In this document: positions 31,032 to 42,707 of the stretch, piece by piece
How positions within the stretch are numbered: the first letter of the stretch is position 1
Layout of the letters: each line of letters opens with the position of its first letter
NCBI GenBank assembly: GCA_015501585.1
Contig: JADNRY010000129.1
Span: forward strand, 62,001 to 126,000
Source: Rhodocollybia butyracea
Taxonomy: Eukaryota > Basidiomycota > Agaricomycetes > Agaricales > Omphalotaceae
Reading direction: 5' to 3'
DNA length: 64,000 nucleotides
Notes under the pieces: model-generated
Seen by the model: the letters and a program-made list of their open reading frames with translations, nothing else
Told to the model about the DNA's origin: nothing
The model's database searches: none
Position numbers and translations under genes: made by a program

Positions 31032-32715
31032 GCTAAAATGGGCGACTTTATTGCAGGTTGAGTATCGGAGGTTCGACTTGATGATAAATGACAAGGTGGA
31101 GTTGCTTTTATATGATTCCAGTGTACGGCGGTGACAAAAAACCCGATTGACGAAGCTGAATGCAACAATCTACTAGGTGTCAGCCCGCATCTCCTAGTGG
31201 GATATAAAATGAACTACTCACCGCAACATTTACCATGGAAGGAGCAGTAGCTCCTGTGGCCCCGAGAAATGTAGCTGAACCCCTGCCATATACGGCAGTT
31301 GCATTTCACTTACAGATCATCAATCGGATAGGTTTTCCTAATTCCAGCGAAGTTTCGATGAGAGAGCATGGTATGATCATGAAGAACACTGCTCGATGTG
31401 CTTCATCATAAATTCGATCAGGAGGGAAGCCTCTCATAAGCACAGTTCCTTACATAAAATTCGCTCACACAATTGCACGTTCATTTGACAAGTCACGGCG
31501 CAGTTGAAGTACCGTATTAGACCCCCAAAGCAACCTGAGTGTTAGAACTTAACATCGCAACAGTGAACGGAAGGTATCGAACAATTGCTCAACTTTGTGC
31601 CATGCCGATTATAGAATTTGAACGCTCGCCACGGAACCGGGACAATTATGTCCAGAATAGGAATGAGCTGAACATGCTGGACGTCGATGACAAGGCGAGT
31701 GTCAATGTGTCATACACTACCATCACTGAGCTCGTTCGGATCAAGCCCCTATCACTCGGCTTTCCCTTTCGGGAAATTTGTGGTGTGTGGGCCCCACATA
31801 CAGCAGCTGTGGCATCTCACGATATCAAAAGGGCATTGGTGGAGAATACAGCTCACCAAAAAGCTCGCTGCTTACACTGGCAACCGCACTTCCATCTGAC
31901 AAGTCGCGGTGCAGCTGAAATACCGTATGTAGGCCTTGAAATATGACCGGTACCTATCGTGAGGCATTCATCGATGATAGAATGTACAACTTGAATAGAG
32001 TACTAATGGCGAACGGTTTTCAGTGGAAGCCTCTCATCCCCTTTCCTAAAAGTTCAGCCACGAACTGCACTTCCATTTCACAAGTAGCGGCGCAGATGAA
32101 GTACCGTACGTAGGCCTTAAAGTATGCCTGGTACCTATCGTATTTTGTAACCGTATACGCTATAGTACAAATCCCCTATCAATTAAACCTGATCAAGCAT
32201 CGCACCAGATCACACCCAACTCTAACGTCACTTGTGGAAACAGGTCACCTGTAAAAGATAGCGTCCCCACTCATCTCTACCCACAGAATCGGATGTGAAA
32301 AATCATGAATGACTCGGAGCCTTGAACAGTTGTCTCATAGAAAATAGATTATAAGGGACACATTTTCCTGGAAAGCCTCTCACACACTTTCCGACGCCGC
32401 AAGCATTCTTGAGCAAGAAACAGAATGCGATCCAGGTGTCACCTATGGAGCCGTTTCAGCATCCTGGATTCCGATCTGGACCGTTAAGCCATATACAATC
32501 AATCTCATTAGACATAGAAGTTATGATACGTAGATATAATCGCGCGTCAAAGACGTACCAGTATGTACAGTAATAATAGCACCATAAAGCAAGAAGTTAG
32601 CAAAAATATCCTAGATCTAGACCTTTACAACGACAGACAGCAATCAAAGGTTGGGAAGTAGTATCAGTACTCAAAGCACACAAGCCGACATAGTTTTTTG
32701 TGCTGTCTCCACGTC
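31032..32715. repeat. Non-coding region with degenerate direct repeats
   Basis: Three similar ~85-100-bp blocks: about 31427-31512, 31855-31960 and 32028-32150. Each contains a variant of CCACTTCC-TTTGACAAGT-GCGGCGCAG-TGAA-TACCGTA; two continue into GTAGGCCTT-AA-TATG and GGTACCTATCGT. Spacing is irregular. The open frame at 31539-31946 runs through a repeat and is not credible as a gene. 32495-32660 resembles 27290-27440. Confidence 0.55.
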
Positions 32716-34315
32716 TTATGTTTGATTATCAGTATCTAAAGCACACCAGTCGACAGGGCCGTCCGTCCCATATCTTTCTGCCAACCAATCGTTGGCAGCC
32801 TTGAAATGCCCGTTTCCCAAGAATCCTCGGTCCGCTGATCGTGGAGAGGGATGCTATCGTGATACGACGGTTGTCAGTGAACAGGAGAAGTAGAAATGAG
32901 GCAAACTCACAGCACTTTTCAAAATTAGATGTTTAGTCTATTGATTAAAGAGATCATTCAGCAAACCGTTTACAATTCACGTCGGAGTGAACTTACTTTG
33001 TTAAGTTGGGCTACGCGTTTTTGAGCAAAGGCTCCCCAAGCAAGAAACACAACTCCTCGACCGACTCCACTCGCTTCTCCAGATGCACTACTTTTGATAG
33101 AAGCTCCACCGTATTTGTCTACGATATCGATCACTTTCTGGGTGAATCGTTCCCAGCCTTTATCTGCGTGAGAGTTGGCCTGTCGGGCTTGGACTGTTAG
33201 GCAGGAATTAAGCATGAGCACACCGGCATTAGCCCATGCAGCCAGGTGTCTAACATGAAGCTTAAATATAGTCAATGCGATAAAGCGTGTTCACTCACCC
33301 GTGCCTTGGAGGTACAAATTCAGGAAACTCGCTCTTGATCTCCGCGTAAATCTAGACTCAAGAAAACAACAATGGTTAGCTTCTGATTATCTAAATGACA
33401 CTAGTGAAAGCAAACGGGACGGCAAACGGGACGCTCAAGGTCGGATACTTACATTGCTGAGAGACGGAGGGATGGGAACTCCCATACGAACAGAGAAGCA
33501 GAGGCCTGAAAACCGACTTAGTTTTCGGAGAATCATGATTCTCAGATATCAGCTAAAGACTAACCATGCGCTTGATTTGGACCAGGATAGGGATCTTGCC
33601 CTAAATTTCATGTTGGGTTTGATTAGGCGCGTACTTGTACATCTCATATATAGCCCACCGATTATGACAACCTTAACCTTGCCCAAAGGAGTGAAGTTTG
33701 ACCATGCATAGATATCCCTCGCTATGAATGACGTTGGAACAGTCATGTACGGGTGTAAAATATGTTTACACTTACGGGAAGGATACACTTTCAGTGGCTG
33801 AGGGGTATCATCTGCGCCTCGTACGCCTTGTTCCCAAAGAAAAGCGCTTTAGGGCTATAAAGTATGGCAGTTTTATCTCGTCTTTCAACAACTTTAGCCT
33901 AACGCGTAAAGAATCAAACGCGCCTAACAAACACAAAAAGAGGATGATCTTACCAACTCTTTCCCATCACTTCGCACTCGAGACGAAGATGTTTCGCCTG
34001 CTCTTCATTTAGAGAGTCTTTATATTCTTTGAGAGAAAATGGTATAGAGTTGAGTTTTTGGACTCCAGATACAAATGCACTCTGAGAACGCGAAGGACTA
34101 GAGTCTGGGGTAGACTTTTGTCGTTTTGAGCTGGGCCCAGAGAACATATCCGCAAGCGTTCGCTGGCGCTTTACAGCGGTGACGGTCGTTTTCGACGCGT
34201 TCCCGTTGGACGAGGCAGCTAAAGCTTTCGACGCGACTGGAGATGTGTCAGAAACTGCAGTTGAGCGGTGCGCAGGTTCAAGATCCTGGAAATACACGAC
34301 TTTATCATCAGACAT
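32716..34315 (-). pseudogene. UNG1: Uracil-DNA glycosylase (family 1 UNG), frameshifted and with altered active-site residues
   Basis: Nine exons: 33954-34315, 33776-33898, 33659-33721, 33565-33600, 33453-33505, 33299-33351, 32997-33249, 32911-32937, 32716-32853. The N-terminus has a PCNA-type box (QRTLADMF). Family motifs are LKLLKDEIKLPYF, IYAWSNFTPL, VVIIGQDPYPGPNQAHGL, LMLNSCLTV and [14 protein letters not shown] removes uracil from DNA. Exon 2 is 123 nt where 122 keeps frame. A T4 run at about 33850 should be T3 to give KRFLWEQGV. The usual DPYHGP is DPYPGP and the usual HPSPLS is HPSPRS, so the His148 and intercalating Leu272 positions (human numbering) are changed. The catalytic Asp, the Asn of the LLLN motif and the final His remain. 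Either a decaying gene or one sequencing error plus unusual substitutions. Confidence 0.83.
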
Positions 34316-34475
34316 GGTGAGAGAGAATATTGGGACTGGAGTAGTTGGTAGGGAGCAAATTGGGTGGTAAATAGAGTGCCGGCATTATCACGTGAGTGCG
34401 AAAGTTCTGACACGTTTCGTCATACTTCAAGTACCTGTTTCTTCCAGTCTAAAACCAACACTATTCGCTCAGTAA
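34316..34475. promoter_or_regulatory. Compact bidirectional promoter between UNG and SEC59
   Basis: Only ~160 bp separate the UNG ATG (34315, minus) from the first open base of the dolichol kinase frame (34476, plus). CACGTGAG at about 34389 contains an E-box-like CACGTG. No TATA is obvious. Confidence 0.45.
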
Positions 34476-37400
34476 CCTTTCAAACTGCCTCGGTCACGGT
34501 CTTCTCCTTCACCGAAACCGGTATCTAGGCGAAGCGATCTCAGCCGCAAGCAGGCTTCCACTGGACGCAAATCCAAGCCGGTTTCAATTAATGTTAGCAA
34601 TAACGGAGACAAGAGCATAGGCTGGAGCACAAGTTACCACGCCGGATCTTCTAGGTATGTTTTGCTCATGTAGTATCCAGGTCGATATGGCTCTGACATT
34701 AGTGACAGTTCCCAATCCAGAGAAAGCACAGACGAGGATACAGACATCGAAGATCTCGCCGTTCCGCCTGCTCCTCGCGGCAGGACCTTTTCATCATCTC
34801 AATCGTCCGCGAAAAAATTAAGGAAACGTAAACATCCCTCAGCTTCGGTAACTCGCCCTCGTAGAAACTCGCATGCAAACTCTTCCAGTGACTCATCAGC
34901 GCCTGTCTCTGGTCTCTTGAGTGCTCGAGCGCCATTCACGCGTTCCAAGTCTCCTGCTGTTCGTCCAAACTCCAATGGCATCGTGCATCGAATATCATCC
35001 CCAGTAGTGGCCTCATTTCCTCGTCACCGGTCATATCTCAGCGGGTTTATTTATATCTTCCCTGCCGACTTCGAGATCAATTTATCCATTCCTTTTACTT
35101 CGTATGTGTGGAATCTCAGTATTGATGCTCGGAAAGCAGGGGAATCTCTTATTCTCGTTGGTTCCTTGGTCTACGCTTCTTCCAAAATATGGGAAGACAC
35201 CAACTTCAAATCCCAATATTTCAATTCTCGAGAGTATAACCTGTGGGTGCTTACAGGTTCGACTTGGAATCCTCACCTTGATGCCATTGCTAACCTTGTT
35301 CCAGAACTTCATCTTTTAGCTGGCGTCGCAGTTATATATATCTTGTGGCTTTCAAACTCGCTAATAAGTTCGAGGCAGTTGAATACCTCCCTTCCCACAG
35401 AACCGTTACTTGTTCAAAAACGTCCCTCTTCTCCACGAATACCAGAAAACAGGGACACGAGAAAGAACTTGCCTTTATTGGCTCGTAAAAAGGCGGATTT
35501 CGGTTTTGTATGGATGTCTGTACCAAAAAACTACAGGGCTTCTTCCGATGATGGTATTCTCACTGGTCTCTTATTTGGACCCCTTGTTTCCTCAGCCCTC
35601 CTGTATTCTTCTTTGACTTCATCTTCGTTCGCCAACCCATTACCTCCGACTTGGAGAATAGAGCCACCACGACTTCTCCATAATGACAAAGGTAGTCTTA
35701 ACGTTCTAGAAGCGTTAGTGCTATCTCGATATAACCTGGTTGACTTGTCCAATCTTTGCTCGACCCTCCTGCTTTTCCACGTTTGTGCATCATGGTGGTT
35801 TGAAAGCAGATATCGAATCGGCAGTTTTTCTCTAGATAACGAGCGGAAATCTGTACCCCGGAGCGAAGGAAAAAGGTTGATTTATAGCATCATTTTCACT
35901 TTCGGGACGACTATTGGCATGCTAGGCATCAAGTTGGCTCTCAAGGAGTTCTCGTTGGGTATATGGCAACGTAAGCCTTCCTCACTCAAACTGTTATGAG
36001 ATCTCACATTTCTGCTGTAGATTTAAGCTGGCTTGAGGTTGCCCTTGCTGCTCTCTTTTATCAATGTGCCCTTTATGGAGCAGTCCGTCTTGCTCATCGT
36101 GGGTTCACTCTTGGGGAACTTGGAGTAGTTAGCTTTGGAGGTACCGCGCTGTTCATGGAATTCTTGAATATTACCGCTGCCAGGGTTCGTGTCGATGATC
36201 TTTACGCACACTTCATGCCCACTTCTCGTTCAGATCTGGCCGTTGACCACTCTATACATCAAAACTTATCGCCTCCCTACACCTCTACTGATCTTCCAAA
36301 CTGCTTTGATTGCAGGCTCTTTTCTTACTGGGTTTATGCTTTCGCCCTTTCTAATACTATCTCGTCACATTGGTCGGCGTCCTGTGCGACGGATGCGGTA
36401 TCCTGAGCGAAAATTGCGTCAGCGACGTTTATTAGCTCTTGGTTTCTACGTTGGAACCTTTGTCATGGTTTTCGGACTTATCGGAATGTGGACGTATTGG
36501 TGTCTGGGCAAGAGGAACCCATGGGTATGGATCATTCTCTGGTTACTGGAAGGCCGAAAACAATGGAGCCGCCCTGCACTTTTGGTCTATTGGGCTGCCT
36601 TGGGCTCTCTAAGTGTAGCTGGCTGGAATCGACAGTTGGCGAGGTCAAGAAAGTTTCGCACATGGAACACCGCGGGAGAAAATCTTATCGTTCCGGGAAG
36701 TGGACCAACTAGTGCGTCTCCTATAGGTACGGACAGTATTGCGCTTCAGAGTTCGGGAAATAGCAGTGACACTCAAACCGGACCATCTGTTGCTGGACCT
36801 GCAAGTGCTCTGGGGCTTACTTTTCCCAACCTACCGAACTTGCCAAATTTATCCAATCTACCCAACGGTGTCGCCTCGGATCTTCTCGATGCAGCTGACA
36901 AGCATGTCCCTACGTTGAGGCTGAATGCTAGGAGGAAGTTTTTCCATGCATTGACTGTAGTCATGTTCGTTCCGGGGGTAGCCTTTGACGTGAGTCAATT
37001 TTTGATTGCACAGTCTTTTCTCTAACTTAACATCAATATAGCCTGCCTTCACCCATATCTCGTTTAGTGTCGCGTTCGCATTGTTCACTTTTGCAGAATA
37101 TGTCCGGTACTTCGCGATCTATCCGTTCGGCGCCGCCGTGCATCTGTTTATGAACGAATTTCTTGATCAGAAGGATAGCGGAACTGCGATTTTGAGCCAT
37201 TTTTACCTGCTCACTGGATGTGCGGGGAGTCTTTGGCTCGAAGGGGATGCTCCTCTTCTGTCGTTCACTGGGATACTGGTCCTCGGTATCGGCGATGCTC
37301 TGGTAACCCATTCCTACGTTCAAAGTTCTTTTTTTACGAAAGCTAACCTCTATGAAATAGGCATCTATCATCGGAAAGCGTGTCGGAATACATAGATGGT

Positions 37401-37686
37401 CGCCTACCACGAACAAAACACTGGAAGGCTCCTTTGCTTTTACTGTTTCAGTCGTGATCAGCGCTTGGGTTCTTCGCCTCCTAGGGCTCACGGAGAGTTT
37501 TTCAGTGAGCATTGATGACACTTTTAACTTTTCGACGATCATGACCAGCAACTCCTACAGACTCTGCGTTACACTGCGGTCATTGGGATGTCTTCGATAC
37601 TGGAGGCTTTGTCCGACCAGAACGATAATGTCACCTTGCCACTGTTTTCATATAGTTTACTGGTTTTAGTTGGGACAATGTCATAG
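34476..37686 (+). CDS. SEC59: Dolichol kinase (SEC59 family), ER membrane
   Basis: Exons: open from 34476 to 34654, then 34703-35970, 36021-36184, 36234-36989, 37042-37302, 37361-37504, 37561-37686. At least 966 aa, in frame throughout. Dolichol kinase uses CTP to phosphorylate dolichol, making the lipid carrier for N-glycosylation, O-mannosylation and GPI anchors. The N-terminal ~150 aa are basic and Ser-rich. Many membrane spans follow. The C-terminal kinase core has LNARRKFFHALTVVMFVP, FGAAVHLFMNEFLDQKDSG, GILVLGIGDALASIIGKRVG (CTP-binding glycine/Asp region), NKTLEGS and EALSDQNDNVTLPL. No in-frame ATG precedes this core frame: TAA at 34473 closes it upstream and the first Met is near 35512. 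A further 5' exon or a non-AUG start must exist. Confidence 0.88.
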
Positions 37687-38196
37687 CATTTTTATCTATC
37701 TTTATAGAATCTAGAGGATGTATTTTGTAATTGTTATAACCTTAGCGTCTTCTTTTTAGGTCATGTGTAGTCTAATGTTTGTGCGATGGCACTCGAAGTT
37801 GTGTGTCCTGGTCACAGCATTGTGGAGGTAGCATGATCCATGTAGTTGGGGCCTCCGGCTGTTCCGCAATGGGATTACGTCGGTTATTCTACCACCACTT
37901 ACATATCATATCTGAGATGTGGAAAATTGTCTTATATAGGTTTACTGGGCATATAAGGTGTTTTCCAACCGAGTCTTGGTATTTAGAGATATTATACAAT
38001 GCCTTTCAAGTACATACTATGAAGATCTGTGCCAAAAATCAATACGCAAATGCTTGGTTACTAGATTACAGATTATTGAGAACAATAGATGGGAGTAGAT
38101 GGGTAGTAAGTACATATGTATAATAAATCAGAAGGCACGTAAAGGAGGGTGGGATTGACTACTGTATAAATCCGGTAAGAATACGAGGCATGCCCA
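37687..38196. other. Intergenic between convergent genes
   Basis: 3' flanks of SEC59 and of the cupredoxin gene. No gene seen. Confidence 0.5.
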
Positions 38197-39751
38197 TCAT
38201 TCACTTTCTTGATATTGTGGGGGAGGCTCCTCGTGGTATAACCTGACCTTGTTCTCTGCGGTCGTTTCCATCGCTTGCCTACTACCACTCGACGTCCCTT
38301 CTCCGGAAACCTCGGTATTATTCTGTCGCATAACAGCCGCGACCTCTTTGGCTAATGAATGAATGTCTGTCCCACTGTATTTTTGGCCCCTGTCGGACGG
38401 GCGATCCGATCCTGGAGACGACTGGTCCTCGTCAGGGTTAGAAACAGTATATTCGGTGTTTCGATTGGAAGCATAGGGAGGCTGAGGATACCCTCCGAGT
38501 CGTGACTCTTCATTATCAGTTGACCATACACCACTGGGCGATATCTGGCGGTGGGGAGGTGAAGATATAGCGTTCGGAATTATCCCCGAATTAGGCTTTA
38601 CATTAGCGTGCTCACTCATCCCTCCCTCCGTCATACCGGCAGTGGGAGGTGTGTTGTACGGCTGGTCCATCTGCGATGGGGGATCCTTGCTATCGCGACG
38701 GCGCCGGCGCCGTCGAAACAGCAATAAAACAACGCCGATAATGATTACTAGACCGGCACCCAATGCAGCCCCAACTGCACCCCCTACAATAGCTCCAGTA
38801 TTAGATTTTTTATTGTTGGAGGTTGGTGTACGAGTACTCGGTGGTCTCGTAGTACTAGTACCCAGTGGTCTCGTAGTACTAGTACCCAGTGGTCTCGTAG
38901 TACCAGTACCCGGTGGTTTCGTAGTAGTACCCGGCGGTCCCGCACCAGTACCCGATGCTCTCGCAGCAAGGATACCAGTTCCAACAGATGATGGAACCGG
39001 TGTCTGAAGAGCAACCGCCCCTATCCCGGTCGCTGCATATGGAATCTGAGACTAGAAAGATTGAACGGAGTCGTTTCATTATTTTCATTCTGAAGAAATA
39101 AAGTCCCTTACTGTTACAGTGGATGCGGTGTCCCTCGCAACACTGACCAAGGAACTGTACATTTCTTGCGAAGGGGGATTAATTGCTCTACACATAGTAA
39201 GTCCAGGTCAAGGAATGGGCACGAGCAAAGACACACCCAACCATGCCCGCATTACAATGCGTGGAGTGCGTACAAAAAAAGTAAATCGCTGTTACGTCAA
39301 ATATCAATCTGTACAATAAGGCACGCAAGTGCTGCTCACGAATAGATGCATTAGTGATTCGAAGTTTCCATACTGGAGCATCGCTTGAATCCGTTGAATT
39401 ACTGAGCGAAGTCAAACCCGAGTTGAACCCACCCTCCCGAGGTTGACATGGGTTGGCGAGTGTAGACTCTGTGACACTGTGTTGTTTCCTATAAGAAAAT
39501 ATAGCGATCCGGGATCAAATTTCCAGTTCATAAAACTAAGAATGAAACCCCACAATCCAGTGAATACAAAGTCGATGATATCATCCATTCCTGCAGATAC
39601 TGTTGGTGGATCGAAGCTGCTATCATCTCCTACAGTTACCTGAAAGGAGAAAACTCAATTGTGAAAAACATCGTAGAAATCATCTACTTACTGTGGATGT
39701 TGTTTGGCTTAGCACCCCTGCCAGGGAACATAGTATAGCGAAGGGCAGCAT
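38197..39751 (-). CDS. Cupredoxin-domain membrane protein, tandem copy A (intact)
   Basis: Six exons: 39692-39751, 39554-39639, 39340-39488, 39237-39288, 39112-39187, 38197-39051. They total 1278 nt, 425 aa. The signal peptide is MLPFAILCSLAGVLS. The cupredoxin domain spans residues ~18-140: TVTVGDDSSFDPPTV, FVFTGLKQHSVTESTLANPC, GGFNSGLTSL, YFFCTHSTHCNAGMVGAINPP. The stalk contains an 8-residue tandem repeat (TTRPLGTS) encoded by a 24-bp minisatellite. The span GAIVGGAVGAALGAGLVIII is followed by a run of seven Arg and a long hydrophilic tail ending PPPQYQESE. Predicted: secreted/cell-surface domain, one membrane pass, cytoplasmic tail. TATATATG lies about 45 bp upstream of the ATG. Role unknown. 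Confidence 0.88.
38828..38945. repeat. 24-bp minisatellite in the stalk of cupredoxin copy A
   Basis: About 4-5 units of a 24-bp sequence of the type GTACCCAGTGGTCTCGTAGT plus four bases, coding (minus) for TTRPLGTS-like octads. It is in frame, so unit number changes stalk length without breaking the protein. It is absent from copy B, where the stalk is shorter. Confidence 0.8.
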
Positions 39752-41233
39752 TGTGAAGGAAACAAAGAGGGGTGTCAGAGTGGAGTCTTTACTGCATATA
39801 TAGGTAGATAAATGGGTTGCCTATATAAGGCAAGACGAGTACCCAGATCTATGATTCATCAGTCAGTTGCTGTCGATTGCCAGGAACTTGGCAGTGATGG
39901 TAGTGTGGTGGTGGTGGAAATACCTTGTGGAATACAGTGGAATACCAGGGATGGCTTTGGATTTGATAATTGGGTTTTGATGCTACTAATTCTTGTTTTT
40001 CGATGGAGCTGTTTGGCGATGCGTTGCTGAACAGCTCTAATGTCGTCGGCCGAAAGGCCAAATATGGTTTTCGATTTTCAGAGAGGTTCGATCCCGTCTG
40101 ACTCGGATTCGGGTAACGGATCAGGACTTTCGGCTTCCGCCAGGAAGTCTTGTGATACTTACCCGCAACTTTTTACAGTTCAAGTCACTTTGGAGTCATC
40201 GTTGGAGACTGGAGCCTGGAGCAACCCTGGTCTGCATAGCGCCACAGCTGAAACGTTACCTTTTTGGGCTTCAATGTATGTGATGTATGCATAAAATGGC
40301 AGAGCGGTTATCCAGACGATTTCTTGAGTTTTCAACCTCACACGGATCCACACAATTCACGTAGCAGCGACCAAAGATTCAGATTTCCGACTCGAGGAAT
40401 ACCCCGTAGGATTCTGGACGAATATACACAGAGAATAAACGTTCTCGGGACGCATATATATATCCCTGGTGACGCAAGGCTGCTAAACGAGTGACACAGA
40501 GAAAAATAAATATTTCATAATTCTTTGTCGCCTCATCCTGCCTCATCCTCATCCTGCAACCCAATCGTGAGTCTAGTGGGTGAATGCCCGAATGCGGACG
40601 GTCAAAGCTGTAGATATTAGCTCAATTAGGAAATAGGTATGTTCAGACCTTTGACATCGTACGTTGTCACAAGAATAACAGAAGCTGCCAAATAGGACTA
40701 TTCTGAGTCCGCATCAAGCAGATTGATTCGAGGGTGCTGCGCAATGCACTCGAGTCGAAGGCGCAGGCTTGTTATATTGGAAAATCCAAAGCGGGCAGTA
40801 TGTTCGATTGGCACCTCATGGGGTGTATCAAAGCCTAAATACCGAGGTTCCCTTCCCCCATGGCGGATACGGAGGCCTCCCAGAGAACTCGGCATAGTAA
40901 TGGCGGAAAGTTGGTTAAGCGGCAGCATAAGACTGTGAAAATAACTCCATTCCTTTGCCCCACACCAACGTCATTCATAATCTTCAACCGATTTTTGTAT
41001 TTGGGACTTTATACTACAGTGCTTTTCAACCTGTATGAAACACGCTACACAAAGTTCGAATGCATTTCATTGCCAGCGAAGATAGGCTGTGTCAAAAGTT
41101 GACAATATGATAAAGTACAGTGCGCAGTTAGGTAGCGGTAAGTACATAATAATAACCAAAGGGTGTGCAAAGGAGGGCGGAATGAGGCTATACCTTTATA
41201 AATAAGATTAAGAACAGTGCGAAGACATGCCCA
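39752..41233. other. Intergenic; right part shared with 42708-44000
   Basis: Promoter of copy A (TATATA at about 39795-39800). Stretches at 40090-40220 and 40690-40760 recur in diverged form at 42890-43100 and 43480-43680. The tandem duplication of the cupredoxin locus therefore included its upstream region. No gene supported. Confidence 0.5.
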
Positions 41234-42707
41234 TCATTCGTTTGCTTGATATTGTGGGGGAGACTCAAGGGGAGACTCCGAAAGGGAAGACCCGTGATAT
41301 AACCTGACCTTGTTATTTGCGGTCGTTTCCACCACTTGCCTGCCACTCGACATCCCTTCTTCAGAGACCTCAGTATTATTTTGTAACATAACAGCCGCAA
41401 CCTCCTTGGCCAGAGTTTGAATGTTTGTACCATAATCATTTTGACTTCTGTTTGACAGGCGATTTGACCCTGCCAGAGGCGACGAGTCATCAGGGTTGAG
41501 AACAGTATATCCGGTGTTTCGATTGGAAGAATAGGGAGATTCCTCGTTGCCAGTTCGCCATGCACCAGGCGGTACCTGTTGGTGAGGAGAGGGAGAGATA
41601 GGAATCGGAATTGTCCCCGAATCAGGCGTTGCTTTAGTATGTTCGCTCATCCCTCGGTTCGTTGTACCTGCAGTGGGAGGAGGTGTGTAGTATTGTTGGT
41701 ACATCTGCGGCGGAGGATTCTTGCTAGCGTGGCGGTGCCTGCGTAGCAGCAACAAAACAATGCCGATAACGATTAGACCGGCACCCAATGCACCACCAAC
41801 CGCACCACCCACAATAGCTCCAGTATCAGATTTTTTATTGTTGGATGGCGTGGAGGTTGGTGTATGAGTACCCGATGATCTCGCAGTAAGAAATTCATTT
41901 CCAACAGATGATAAAGCTAGTGTTTGTTGAGCAACCGCCCCTTTCCCGGTTGCTGCATATGGGATGAGATCGAACTAGAAAGAAAGGAGTCGTTTTATTC
42001 TCTTTTCATTCGGAAGAAGCGAAGTTCCCTACTGTTACAGTGGAAGTGGTACTCTTTGCAAGACTGAGCATTGAGCTGTATACCTCTTGCGAAGGGGATT
42101 GATTACTCTATATATAGTAATACCAGGTCAGGAATCGTACGAGGCACACAGGCAAAGACCCACCCAACCATTCCTGCACTACAGTGAGACAAAGGCGTGG
42201 ACTTCGTACAAAAGTAGTATATCGCTGTTACAGGCAACATCATCAATCAATCTATACGATATGGCACATGGCAACTGCTGCTCACGGATCGATGCATTGG
42301 TGATTTTAAGTTGCCATACTGGAGCTTTGTTCGGATCCGTTGAATTGCTGAGCGAAGTCAAACCCGAGTTGAACCCACCCTCCAGAGGTAGACATGGAGT
42401 GGCGAGTGAAGACTGTGTGACACTGTGCTGTCCCCTACAAGAAAATATTCATAAGGATTCGAGTATCGGGTTTCTGGTTCGTGAAACTCACAATCCTGTG
42501 AAAACAAAGTTGATGATATCATTCATCCCTGCAGCTACCGTTGGTGGATTATAGAAGCTGCCATCGTCGCCTACAGTTACCTTAGTAGAGGAGGAAACTT
42601 CTAAATCATGAAGAACATAGAGGGAACTTGAGGTATATACTTACTGTGTGCGTTGTTTGGCTTTGCACCACCAACACCAAGGAACATAGTATGATGAAGA
42701 GCAGCAT
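41234..42707 (-). pseudogene. Cupredoxin-domain membrane protein, tandem copy B, frameshifted
   Basis: Six exons homologous to copy A: 42645-42707, 42492-42580, 42286-42434, 42164-42224, 42033-42107, 41234-41974. The signal peptide is MLLFIILCSLVLVV. The domain has TVTVGDDGSFYNPPTV, GQHSVTQSSLATPC and HCSAGMVG. The last exon encodes the membrane span and a tail like copy A's. Exon 5 is 75 nt against 76 in copy A: a C5 run is C4 here (42096-42099), so the frame meets TAA before the exon ends and the span and tail are lost. All splice signals are intact and the last exon is fully open, so the lesion is recent or a base-calling error. Confidence 0.8.

Noticed and set aside
34179..34370. Plus-strand 63-aa frame as the missing first exon of SEC59
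   Set aside because: Lies antisense to UNG exon 1 and cannot be joined in phase with 34476-34654 by any seen donor/acceptor pair.
40291..40350. tRNA-like GGCAGAGCGGTTATCC...TTTTCAACCTC segment
   Set aside because: No consistent acceptor, D, anticodon and T stems could be paired.
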